Shown here piece after piece: positions 53,230-61,109 of a stretch of 64,000 nucleotides of DNA (positions are counted from its first letter, which is position 1; every line of letters begins with the position of its first letter). The notes beneath the pieces are model-generated. The model did no database searches. It worked only from the letters and a program-made list of their open reading frames with translations, and was not told the DNA's origin. This DNA comes from Bradyrhizobium oropedii (GTDB lineage: Bacteria > Pseudomonadota > Alphaproteobacteria > Rhizobiales > Xanthobacteraceae): assembly GCF_020889685.1 (NCBI RefSeq), contig NZ_JACMYO010000003.1, positions 52,669-116,668 on the forward strand, given 5' to 3'. A program made the translations under genes and the position numbers.

Positions 53230-54402
53230 TCACGACATTGACGCGACAACCTCCAGCATCACCTCCGTCGCGCCGCCGGCAATGGAGAGGACGCGGGCGT
53301 CGCGCGATATGCGCTCAATCGGACTTTCCCGCATGACTCCCATGGCACCGTGGAACTGGACGCACGCATACACCACCTCGTTGACGAGTTCGCCGCAGAT
53401 GGCCTTCAACATCGAGATCTCGCGCATGCAGTCATCGTCCGCCGCCATGCGCCAAGCGGTGGCATAGAGAAAGGCGCGGCTTGCCTCCACCCTCGCAGAA
53501 AGCATCGCGAGTCGTTGACGGATCGCCTGCATGTCCCAAAGGACGCCTTCGAATGCGCGGCGCGTTTTCACGTAAGTGAGGGTCATATCGATCGCCGCCT
53601 CGGCCATCCCGATAGCCATGGCGGCGAGGACAAGGCGCTCGTTCTGCAAGTTGCGCATGATGGAGTAGAAACCCTGTCCTTCCGCGCCGAGCACATTCTC
53701 GGCAGGAATGCGGCAACCATCGAAGACGAGCTCGGCCGTATCGGAGGAGCGCCAGCCGAGCTTGTCCAGCTCGCGAGCCACGCTGAAGCCCGGCGTGCCC
53801 TTCTCGACGAGGAACATCGTGATCCCGTTGCTCCCTGCCGCGGGATCGGTCTTGGCCGCAACACAATACAGATCCGCGCAGACGCCGTTCGTGATGTATA
53901 GTTTCGTACCATCGAGCACATAGGAGTCGCCGTCTCGGCGCGCGCGCGTGCGGATGGCCTTCACGTCCGAGCCCGCGTCCGGCTCAGTGATGGCGATCGC
54001 AGTGATCACCTCTCCGCTCACAATGCCGGGCATCCAACGAGCCCGTTGGGATTTGGTCCCGTCGTGAAAGACATAACTGGAAGCCATCTCGGCATTGACC
54101 AGCATTGCATCTGCGGCGCCACCATAGGTGGAACGACCGAGCTCCTCCGCGAAGACCGTCGACGCGACTGCGTCCATCTCGGCACCACCGAACTCGGCCG
54201 GATAGCGGATACCGAAGAAGCCAAGTTCGCCCATGCGACGCAGGACCGGACGCGGAATCCCCCCTTCCTCCTCCCAGCGATCTGCACAGGGCTTGATTTC
54301 CTCCTCGACAAAGCGACGGACCTGGTCCCGCAAGAGCTCATATTCCGCCGCCGCCCAAGGCAGCTCCTGCCCTTGCTCCGGTACCCAAGCTTTATCCATC
54401 AT
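53230..54402 (-). CDS. Acyl-CoA dehydrogenase family protein of the NRPS locus
   Basis: A 390-residue FAD flavoenzyme with normal family length. Segments are AIAITEPDAGSDVKAIRTRA (FAD/substrate), KLGWRSSDTAELVFDGCRIP, and GGATEVMLEVVAS, which keeps the catalytic Glu. It is 84 bases downstream of the adenylation-carrier protein gene on the same strand. In known systems (such as prolyl-carrier oxidases of pyrrole biosynthesis) enzymes of this family oxidise an amino acid tethered to a carrier protein. The parallel suggests that this one acts on the aminoacyl-carrier product of its neighbour. A plain fatty-acid role cannot be excluded. Confidence 0.9.
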   Translation of the reverse strand: MMDKAWVPEQGQELPWAAAEYELLRDQVRRFVEEEIKPCADRWEEEGGIPRPVLRRMGELGFFGIRYPAEFGGAEMDAVASTVFAEELGRSTYGGAADAMLVNAEMASSYVFHDGTKSQRARWMPGIVSGEVITAIAITEPDAGSDVKAIRTRARRDGDSYVLDGTKLYITNGVCADLYCVAAKTDPAAGSNGITMFLVEKGTPGFSVARELDKLGWRSSDTAELVFDGCRIPAENVLGAEGQGFYSIMRNLQNERLVLAAMAIGMAEAAIDMTLTYVKTRRAFEGVLWDMQAIRQRLAMLSARVEASRAFLYATAWRMAADDDCMREISMLKAICGELVNEVVYACVQFHGAMGVMRESPIERISRDARVLSIAGGATEVMLEVVASMS

Positions 54403-54486
54403 CTTCGTCCGTTCTATGAGTCCAACACTCGAGGTCCAGACCGTACCGGCGCCCCGAGAACAACCACTTGCGGCCCTTCCGATAGA

Positions 54487-56463
54487 CTAGAGTTCGAGTT
54501 CTTCTCGCGGTCCGCCCGAGAGTGGCGCAGCTTTGGAATCGGCCACCCAGCGCATCCCGTCGATCACTTCCGCCAATTCGGCCACGGTCGGACGCTCGAA
54601 CAGGTTACGAAGCTGCACGTCGACGCCGAAGATCTTTCGCATGCGCGCCACTGCTCTCACGACCAGGAGCGACTCCCCGCCAAGGTCGAAGAAGTTGTCG
54701 CGACGTCCGATCGACTTGACCTTGAGGAGATTGCACCAGAGGGCGGCCAAAGCCTTCTCGGTCTCGGTTGACGGAGCGGCGAACTCGTGAGCCGGCTGAA
54801 TGCTGTCCGCGGTCGGCTCGGGAAGCGAGGCGCGGTCGATCTTGCCGTTGGACGTGAGCGGCATCCGTTCGAGGCAGACATAGTGCGCCGGAATCATGGA
54901 CTCCAGGAGTTCTTCGGCGAGGTGAGCGCGTAGCTCCGCCACGGTCAGAGGTTTCGAGGAGACATAGTAGGCTACGAGCCGCGTGATTGCGCCTTCTTCA
55001 GCATTTCCCACAGGAATGGGAATAGCTACGACAGCGCATTCCTGAACGTGGGGCTGCTTGAGAAGCCGCGCTTCGATCTCGCCCAGCTCGATACGCGTGC
55101 CGCCAACCTTCACCTGATGATCCGCGCGGCCGAGAAATTCCAGGCGCCCTTCCGAGCTCCAGCGGGCAAGATCGCCAGTCTTGTACAGCCGCAGCCTCGA
55201 AAAGCCATCTCGAGGATCTGTAGCCGTGCGGAAACGCTCTTCGGTCAGGTCCGGGCGATTAAAATAACCTCTCGCAAGACCATCGCCTGCGATGAACATC
55301 TCGCCGATGACGTTGGGGCCGGTCGGCTGATATTCCTTGCTGAGGACGTAAATTCCCGCATTGGCGGCCGGAACGCCAATCGGCACCGATGCAGAGCGAT
55401 CCTGCTCTACGTCAAACCGATGAATCATGCAGCCCACTGTGGCTTCGGTTGGTCCGTACTCGTTGTAGATCTCGACAGGATGAGGGATGGCTTTCGTGAT
55501 GTCGCGGGCCAACTCGGTCTTGAAGTCCTCCCCGCCTACAATGAACTTGCGCAATCTCGTGGCCTCAAGATTGCGGTCGCGGATCATCGCGAGATGCGCC
55601 GGTGTCAGCTTCATGATATCGACGGCATTGTCGTCGACCACCTTGAGCACGACCATGTTCTTCACCCCCGGATCACCAAGATAGACCACGATCCGGCCGC
55701 CCGTGATGAGTGGCGCGAAGAGCGTTGTGACGGTCAGGTCGAACGCAAGAGACGAGAAGAGTGGCCATGCGAGCGGCTGGCCGGAACTGTACACCCGCGC
55801 GGCCCACCAGATGTAGTTCACGAGGCTGCGATGCTCGATCTCGACGCCCTTGGGAGTGCCGGTCGAGCCTGAAGTGAAGATGATGTAGGCGACGCCGTTC
55901 GACTTGGCGGCGGACGGTCGGGCCGATTTCGGCTGATTCAGAATCGAGCCGAAATCGGCATCGAGCACGAAGATGTCGGCAAGGTCCGGCGCTATGGCGG
56001 ATCGCAGACGCGCCTGAGTGATCGCCACCGGCGTCTGCCCACCCGTCCCGTCGGAAATGTCTTTCAGGATCGTAGCAATGCGCCCTTTCGGCGTCGCCGC
56101 ATCAATCGGCACATAGGCTGCGCCAGCCTTGAGAACACCCAGGATTGCGACAACGACTTCGATGGAGTGTTCCATGAAGACAACGATGATCCGCCCTGAG
56201 CCCACGCCCTTTGAGCCCAGATGCGCGGCCATCTGGTTGGAGCGTTCGTCGAGCTGCCGGTATGTCAGCATTGCATCGCCAAAGCGGATAGCTTCAGCGT
56301 CAGGACTGAGCATCACCTGATCATGGAAGAGATCGATGATCGTCCTGTCCGATGGGTAATGCGCCGACGTGGCGTTGTAATCGACGACCAGCGCCCGATG
56401 ATCGGCATCTTGCAGCAGAGGAAGCGCCACGCTCTCCGCCACGATAGGTCGGACTTCATTCAT
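54487..56463 (-). CDS. NRPS adenylation - carrier protein (A-T), predicted asparagine-specific
   Basis: A 658-residue protein from ATG 56463 (GGGAG upstream). The A domain shows IIFTSGSTGTPKGVEIEH (near residue 195), YNEYGPTEATVG, LYKTGDLARW, GRADHQVKVGGTRIELGEIE and the catalytic Lys in NGKIDRASL. The carrier domain holds the phosphopantetheine Ser in DNFFDLGGESLLVV (about residue 597). Specificity residues read D-L-T-K-I-G-E-V-G-K, from FDLTVT, MKLTP, IVGGED and NEYGPTEATVG. This is one change from the Asn code DLTKLGEVGK. There is no condensation domain. The protein ends in an acidic tail (GGPREELEL). Confidence 0.92.
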   Translation of the reverse strand: MNEVRPIVAESVALPLLQDADHRALVVDYNATSAHYPSDRTIIDLFHDQVMLSPDAEAIRFGDAMLTYRQLDERSNQMAAHLGSKGVGSGRIIVVFMEHSIEVVVAILGVLKAGAAYVPIDAATPKGRIATILKDISDGTGGQTPVAITQARLRSAIAPDLADIFVLDADFGSILNQPKSARPSAAKSNGVAYIIFTSGSTGTPKGVEIEHRSLVNYIWWAARVYSSGQPLAWPLFSSLAFDLTVTTLFAPLITGGRIVVYLGDPGVKNMVVLKVVDDNAVDIMKLTPAHLAMIRDRNLEATRLRKFIVGGEDFKTELARDITKAIPHPVEIYNEYGPTEATVGCMIHRFDVEQDRSASVPIGVPAANAGIYVLSKEYQPTGPNVIGEMFIAGDGLARGYFNRPDLTEERFRTATDPRDGFSRLRLYKTGDLARWSSEGRLEFLGRADHQVKVGGTRIELGEIEARLLKQPHVQECAVVAIPIPVGNAEEGAITRLVAYYVSSKPLTVAELRAHLAEELLESMIPAHYVCLERMPLTSNGKIDRASLPEPTADSIQPAHEFAAPSTETEKALAALWCNLLKVKSIGRRDNFFDLGGESLLVVRAVARMRKIFGVDVQLRNLFERPTVAELAEVIDGMRWVADSKAAPLSGGPREELEL

Positions 56464-56504
56464 GAAATGCGCTCCCATCCGGTAAGTTTAAAAATCGAAT
56501 CACG

Positions 56505-57506
56505 TCAATCTCCGAGTTTCTCGGTTGCCCGGCGATACAGCTCCGCGACGGCAGGTGCGTCAGGCTCTTCCAGCATGGAGGCTTCGTCGCAGTCGTCGGG
56601 GCCGAAATAGAATTCGGCATCGGGCGCCACGAGCCGCCATCGATGAGGTGCTGCGCCCGATCGCAGCCAGGCCTTGTTCGGAAGGAATATGCACACACGG
56701 CCCGAATACGGAGTCGGAGTGTACCGCCGAAATGCCGCCATCGCCGTGGATTTGAGCAGAGCTCTGCTGGCTAGCACCGGGTCCGTCGTGACAGGCTCCT
56801 TGCGAACGAGCGGCATCAAGGCGCGCTCGCGAAGGCGACTGCCGAAATATCGAAGGCGAGCGCCAAAGGTCGGCAACTTCGCCACCGATCGCCGGACCGA
56901 TCGGATCGTCCCCCAGGCAGTGAAGTACAGCAGACGCAGCAATTCCTGATGGGTGGTGGGGTGAAGAGGACCAAAGAGAGCGACGCACGGAACGTCTGCT
57001 CCGCGTCTTGTGAGAATTTTGGCCAGTTCGAAAGCTGTTGGACCGCCGGAGCAGTATCCAGCGATGACGTACGGACCGACCGGCTGATACTGAACGATCT
57101 GGCGAGCGAAGTACTCTGCGATATCTTCGACGCGGTCCATCGGCGTGCTCTGCCCGTCGAAGCCAGGCGGTTGAAGCGCGTAGAACGGTTGATCGCCGCC
57201 CAGGTGCTTCGACAGGTCCGAGAATGAGAAGGGTGCTCCGACATGCCCCGGTACAGCGAAAATGGGTGTGCGTGTTCCGCGCGACTGCAAGGGAATGATC
57301 GCAGGCTGTTGCGTGGCCGCGGCGGTGGCCATGTTCAGAAAGGCAATGATCTCACCTTTCCGTCCCTGCAATTGATCGCGCAGCTCCGTCGTCATCGCAC
57401 CCGCCGGTGCGCTGCAACGCAGCCGGTCGCCCTCGACCCAGACCTTGATGTCCTTGACCGCGAGGTCTGCAAGCAGCTCCGAAAACTGCGTCACGCGCGC
57501 GTGCAT
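56505..57506 (-). CDS. TubC_N docking domain - thioesterase protein with altered triad
   Basis: A 333-residue protein. Residues about 4-56 match the TubC N-terminal docking domain (FSELLADLAVKDIKVWVEGD, then GAMTTELRDQLQGRKGEIIA), which binds short C-terminal tails of partner enzymes. Residues about 70-330 are a type I/II thioesterase fold (alpha/beta hydrolase). The nucleophile elbow is GYCSGG, with Cys152 where Ser is usual. The usual Asp after strand 6 is missing (CVALFGPLHP), and the usual His aligns with Glu308 in DEASMLEEP. It lies 41 bases upstream of the A-T gene on the same strand. Confidence 0.85.
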   Translation of the reverse strand: MHARVTQFSELLADLAVKDIKVWVEGDRLRCSAPAGAMTTELRDQLQGRKGEIIAFLNMATAAATQQPAIIPLQSRGTRTPIFAVPGHVGAPFSFSDLSKHLGGDQPFYALQPPGFDGQSTPMDRVEDIAEYFARQIVQYQPVGPYVIAGYCSGGPTAFELAKILTRRGADVPCVALFGPLHPTTHQELLRLLYFTAWGTIRSVRRSVAKLPTFGARLRYFGSRLRERALMPLVRKEPVTTDPVLASRALLKSTAMAAFRRYTPTPYSGRVCIFLPNKAWLRSGAAPHRWRLVAPDAEFYFGPDDCDEASMLEEPDAPAVAELYRRATEKLGD

Positions 57507-57655
57507 AGGCTATTCCCATGCTCCCTACTGCGACCGCGAGGTATCTCGAACAGGCGCGGTTTCGATTGAAGTTCGGTGCTTTCCAACAAATTGGCCGAGT
57601 TCCTCGCTATCCTCAGTGAAGATTACATCGCGGAAACTCCAGTCCAGACGACCAT

Positions 57656-58507
57656 TCATTTCCGAACAACCACGCACCCGAGATACCCCGTTTTAGGTAC
57701 GAAACTTCGGACAACCCAATCCTTGTCATCCGAAGAGCTGGGGTGTCCCAAGCCGCATCCCAGGCCCTTGGAGATAGCCTCCAGCCGGGTCCAACGCCGG
57801 AAGAAGCCTTCCAGCCGGTCGTCCGGACCGAGGGCGGCATAGGATTCGTAGTCGGAGGCGGAGAAGCACAGCGCGGCGATCTCGTCCGCTTCGGGCACGG
57901 GAAGCACTGCCTCGATATCCACTCCGACCTCTCGCCCGGTCGAGAGCGCGATGACTGCCACGTCTCCGGATCGAGAGACGCTGAAGCGCAAATCGCGCGA
58001 AGGCATTCGGTGTGAGAGGCGAGGTTTGCCCAACCGTCCATATTCCAGTTCGACGTCGGACGGCGAGATTCCCAGTCTGGAAGCGAGGATCTGGCGCAGC
58101 TGTCCACGGCAAGCAATAAAGCGACGGCGGTCCCGCTCCGACTTCAGCCCTTCAGCGCGACTACGCTCCGCTCCGTTGAGGAAGGCGCCCATGCCGCGAA
58201 TGATGTCCTGCTTCACATCGAGCATGCATGCGAGAACCTCCAAGCAATCATTCTCGAGAACCGGCACCATGATCCCGGCCCTCAGTTCAATTCCTTTATC
58301 GAGGAGGCTCGAAAAGGACGCTGGCTCGACGAGAGCCCGACTGACGTCGAATTCGGCGAACTGCAGCGATCGAGGCCCCGAGCGGGCCGAGGCAACATGA
58401 AAACTGGCAACATGAAAATTCTGGCTCAAAGCCACCGCGCCACGACCATCGGTCCCGCCCGCGCCAGAAAGTCGGGTAAGGTCGAACTCAGGCCAGTCAA
58501 GCGTCAT
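57656..58507 (-). CDS. 4'-phosphopantetheinyl transferase, Sfp type
   Basis: Transfers phosphopantetheine from CoA to carrier-protein serines. The preferred start is ATG 58507 (MTLDWPEFDL), giving 283 residues; a longer frame begins with TTG 58600. Motifs are SERDRRRFIACRGQLRQILA, FSVSRSGDVAVIALS, VGVDIEAV (Mg ligands Asp and Glu) and WTRLEAISKGLG. About 80 N-terminal residues before the Sfp core are unrecognised, with a short HVASFHVAS repeat. It lies upstream of the TE and A-T genes on the same strand, supplying activation of that carrier. Confidence 0.88.
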   Translation of the reverse strand: MTLDWPEFDLTRLSGAGGTDGRGAVALSQNFHVASFHVASARSGPRSLQFAEFDVSRALVEPASFSSLLDKGIELRAGIMVPVLENDCLEVLACMLDVKQDIIRGMGAFLNGAERSRAEGLKSERDRRRFIACRGQLRQILASRLGISPSDVELEYGRLGKPRLSHRMPSRDLRFSVSRSGDVAVIALSTGREVGVDIEAVLPVPEADEIAALCFSASDYESYAALGPDDRLEGFFRRWTRLEAISKGLGCGLGHPSSSDDKDWVVRSFVPKTGYLGCVVVRK

Positions 58508-58847
58508 ACGCGGATTCCGATCGCAGGAGCGCTCGTGCGCGCCGGAGCATTCCTTCTGGAGCGGCAGCTCCCGTTCACGCGGATTTCTTCGATTGAACAA
58601 TCACGTAAGCGCGAAAACAAGGAGCTCTGATGGATATTTAGATGTATGGATGGGCTACATCAAAAGACCTAGAGGCCCCTGACGTTCGCACGCTTTGGCT
58701 TCCTGCCTAACTGTCGCGCTGACGGGTTCGCGCGCTGTCTCGATGACTGTCTGTCTTGGGCTGGTGGCTGCGCAAAGACTCATACAATCCCCGGCGCAGC
58801 CGAGCGCCAGGTCGGTTGATATCGTACTAAGTCAAAAAGCTTGCGTG
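58508..58847. other. Intergenic region between PPTase and LuxR regulator (340 bases)
   Basis: No gene is supported. The region probably holds the promoter of the minus-strand NRPS unit; I could not pick a convincing -35/-10 pair. Confidence 0.4.
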
Positions 58848-59501
58848 CTAATCGGAAGGCAAGCCACTTTGCCCTGCGTATGAGACCGCGAGCGTAGCAA
58901 GAGCTGTCCTGTTGCCGATCTCGAGCTTGCGAAAGATGTGGTGGAGATGAACCTTGATGGTGCCGTCGGTTACCTTCAGACGACGGCCAATCTCCTTGTT
59001 TGACAATCCCTCCGATACCAGACGCATGATCTGACGCTCCCGGTCCGTCAGCACGGAAAGATGCTTCTCCGCGATCGCTGACTGCCCAGGAGAGATAGCC
59101 ACTTCGCTCGAGGGCGCGGGCAGCATCCTTTGGCCGTCCGCGACTTGCCGCAATGTCTGGAGAAGAGTTTCGGGCTCCTCGTCGTGCAGGATAACGCCGG
59201 CAGCCCCCACTTCTGCCAACATGGTGAGGTCGCGATCCTCAACCGAGGTTGCGAGGAACACGAGCCGAACAGCAGGAGTCCGGGAATTTGCGATATCGAG
59301 CAATGCCCGCCCAAAAATGTCAGGCATCGATATGTCCAAAATGGCGATATCGGGAACGAGAGCGCGAATTGCATTGAAACTACTCGCACTATCGCTGCAT
59401 CGAGCAGCAACGCTGAAATCACGTTCTGCTTCCAGAAGACAGTTCAGACCCAATAAAACAACGGGATATCTGCTAGCAATGACCACACGACTGAAATGCA
59501 T
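58848..59501 (-). CDS. NarL/FixJ (LuxR) family response regulator
   Basis: A 217-residue regulator starting at ATG 59501. The receiver domain (about 1-120) keeps the phosphorylated Asp56 in AILDISMPD. The C-terminal HTH (about 150-210) reads LTDRERQIMRLVSEGLSNKE, then DGTIKVHLHHIFRKLEIGNR. No histidine kinase is adjacent. It is transcribed toward the NRPS locus and is a candidate regulator of it. The last 35 residues are duplicated as a fragment at 51621-51735. Confidence 0.9.
   Translation of the reverse strand: MHFSRVVIASRYPVVLLGLNCLLEAERDFSVAARCSDSASSFNAIRALVPDIAILDISMPDIFGRALLDIANSRTPAVRLVFLATSVEDRDLTMLAEVGAAGVILHDEEPETLLQTLRQVADGQRMLPAPSSEVAISPGQSAIAEKHLSVLTDRERQIMRLVSEGLSNKEIGRRLKVTDGTIKVHLHHIFRKLEIGNRTALATLAVSYAGQSGLPSD
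58882..58978 (-). repeat. Direct repeat of the LuxR 3' end (intact copy)
   Basis: About 95 bases aligned by eye with 51643-51735 at roughly 85 percent identity, in the same orientation. The two copies flank the 7-kb segment carrying the NRPS genes. Confidence 0.65.
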
Positions 59502-59967
59502 TTTCGGCCAATCCTCAGTCCCCCAGTTCAAATCGGCACCCCAATATCGCTCCTAAGCTACTTCAATTTGAGGCATTCAAGTAAAATTTTGTCATCACGG
59601 CTAGGCCGAATTCCGCAAATTTACAACTTTAATTAGCACACAAGCATCGACGTCGCCCAGAGCGAGCGCTATCTGGCAAGTCTTCGGCGATCGCGCCCGT
59701 AGAACACCGGCCTGAATATTACGGGCGACATCCCAAACATGCCTATAACCAACGGCATATATGGATATTGGGGATTAGCATCTAATCTTAGTAAATCTTT
59801 TGACGCATGCTCAGGGCTTTTTTCGCCCCAAATTCCTGTCCAAGCGATCGGAATCTGAAGAAGCAATTTCAATGCGTCGCCGTTTTGGCTTGGCAAGCCA
59901 TCCAAGAAACGAGTCGGGTTAAACCGATGAGCCTGTTTCATATTTTTGTAGCGTCCAGGAGAGTTCC
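59502..59967. other. AT-rich divergent regulator spacer (466 bases)
   Basis: No supported gene. The GC content is clearly lower than in the surrounding genes, as expected for a regulatory region between the two divergent LuxR-type genes. A minus-strand frame (59669-59941, MKQAHRFNPTRFLDG) was considered and not accepted. Confidence 0.45.
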
Positions 59968-60888
59968 ATGAGACGACAATATTCTTTTTCTGTTGTGCTT
60001 GGCGGTGAAAACAGTCTTCGGAAAGAAGGTCTCGCCAGAATTCTAAATTCCGAAAATTTTCAAGTGTTAGCCTCAATGGCCGATGCCGATGGTTTGCCTG
60101 GCAAGGCCAATGTCGAAGGTGCTTCGGTTTGCCCGGCACTCTTCCTGATCGTTCATAGCGGCGATGATTTCGGCCCTACAATCGAGCAGATCGAGTGTTT
60201 CAAGCGCTGTCACGCGGATGGACGCATTGCTGTCGTCGCGGATCACTATCGACTGAGCGAGTTGACTGCTGCAATCCGAGCTGGCGCCACCGGCTATTTC
60301 ATCGACGTGATGAACTGCGATGCGTTCATCAAGTCCATCGAGCTTGTCATGATGGGCGGAACTGTATTTCCGACCGACTTCTTGACGTCCGCTCTTGATG
60401 TCGAAAGGCGTGATGCGGACGGTGCCCCTGCACTCGTCGATGAAAGTCGTGGCGCTGCAGACGGTGAAAGTAGGCTTGCACAGCAGCTTTCGCCGCGAGA
60501 AATCTCAATCCTCCAGTGTCTGATCGAAGGCGATTCCAACAAGTGCATCGCGCGCAAGATCAATATCGCGGAAGCCACGGTGAAGGTTCACATCAAGGCG
60601 ATCCTCCGCAAGATTCGTGTTCAAAACAGAACACAGGCGGCGATCTGGGGGCTGAACCATCGACCTACAGCTTGGCCGTCAAACGGGACAGCCTACCCGG
60701 CCGCTAGCGCAACCGAGCGCCCGCTCCCACTGAAGAGAGAACTTCCCAAGATGGCGAGGACAGGCCGGCCCGCACCACTCGGTGCAATCGACCATGCGGT
60801 GAACTACTTCGAAGTGCCTCTTACAAACGGCCACGCCCGCAAGGATATCGGTTCGAAGGCCGAGGGAGCGATCCGACTGCGAAAGTAG
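59968..60888 (+). CDS. LuxR-type regulator with degenerate receiver domain
   Basis: A 306-residue protein. The N-terminal 125 residues follow a receiver fold but lack the phosphorylated Asp (the strand end reads CPALFLIVHSGDD where LDxxMP is expected), so it is probably phosphorylation-independent. The HTH (about 172-232) is LSPREISILQCLIEGDSNKC, then ATVKVHIKAILRKIRVQNRT. A 70-residue tail without known fold follows. It is divergent from the response regulator at 58848 and upstream of galE. Similar proteins occur beside exopolysaccharide genes, which fits. Confidence 0.88.
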   Translation: MRRQYSFSVVLGGENSLRKEGLARILNSENFQVLASMADADGLPGKANVEGASVCPALFLIVHSGDDFGPTIEQIECFKRCHADGRIAVVADHYRLSELTAAIRAGATGYFIDVMNCDAFIKSIELVMMGGTVFPTDFLTSALDVERRDADGAPALVDESRGAADGESRLAQQLSPREISILQCLIEGDSNKCIARKINIAEATVKVHIKAILRKIRVQNRTQAAIWGLNHRPTAWPSNGTAYPAASATERPLPLKRELPKMARTGRPAPLGAIDHAVNYFEVPLTNGHARKDIGSKAEGAIRLRK

Positions 60889-60951
60889 CCGAAATTGGTT
60901 CGGCCACCCACCGCGAAGCTTTCGGCCGGATATCTCGAGCTGGAGTTCGTG

Positions 60952-61004
60952 CCACATCAATGGATGCGGCACCCATCGATGTGGCGATCGGCACCATTGG
61001 TGCC
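60952..61004. promoter_or_regulatory. Paired palindromes upstream of galE
   Basis: CCACATCAATGG (60952-60963) and CCATCGATGTGG (60973-60984) form an 11-of-12 inverted repeat. Just after it lies the perfect 15-base palindrome GGCACCATTGGTGCC (60990-61004). They could be regulator sites for galE or a weak terminator after the LuxR gene; there is no T-run. Confidence 0.45.
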
Positions 61005-61109
61005 GGCCGCCTTGATGTTGGTGCAAACGCTTGACGCGGGCGTTGCCAGGACAGCTGCAAATGCCTGGCGATCGTGCGCGTGCAGACGCGGAATGGAAAT
61101 GGAATCAGA

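Noticed and set aside
59669..60139. 156-residue minus-strand ORF in the LuxR spacer
   Set aside because: No ribosome site, no family resemblance, low GC and overlap with the start of the divergent LuxR gene.
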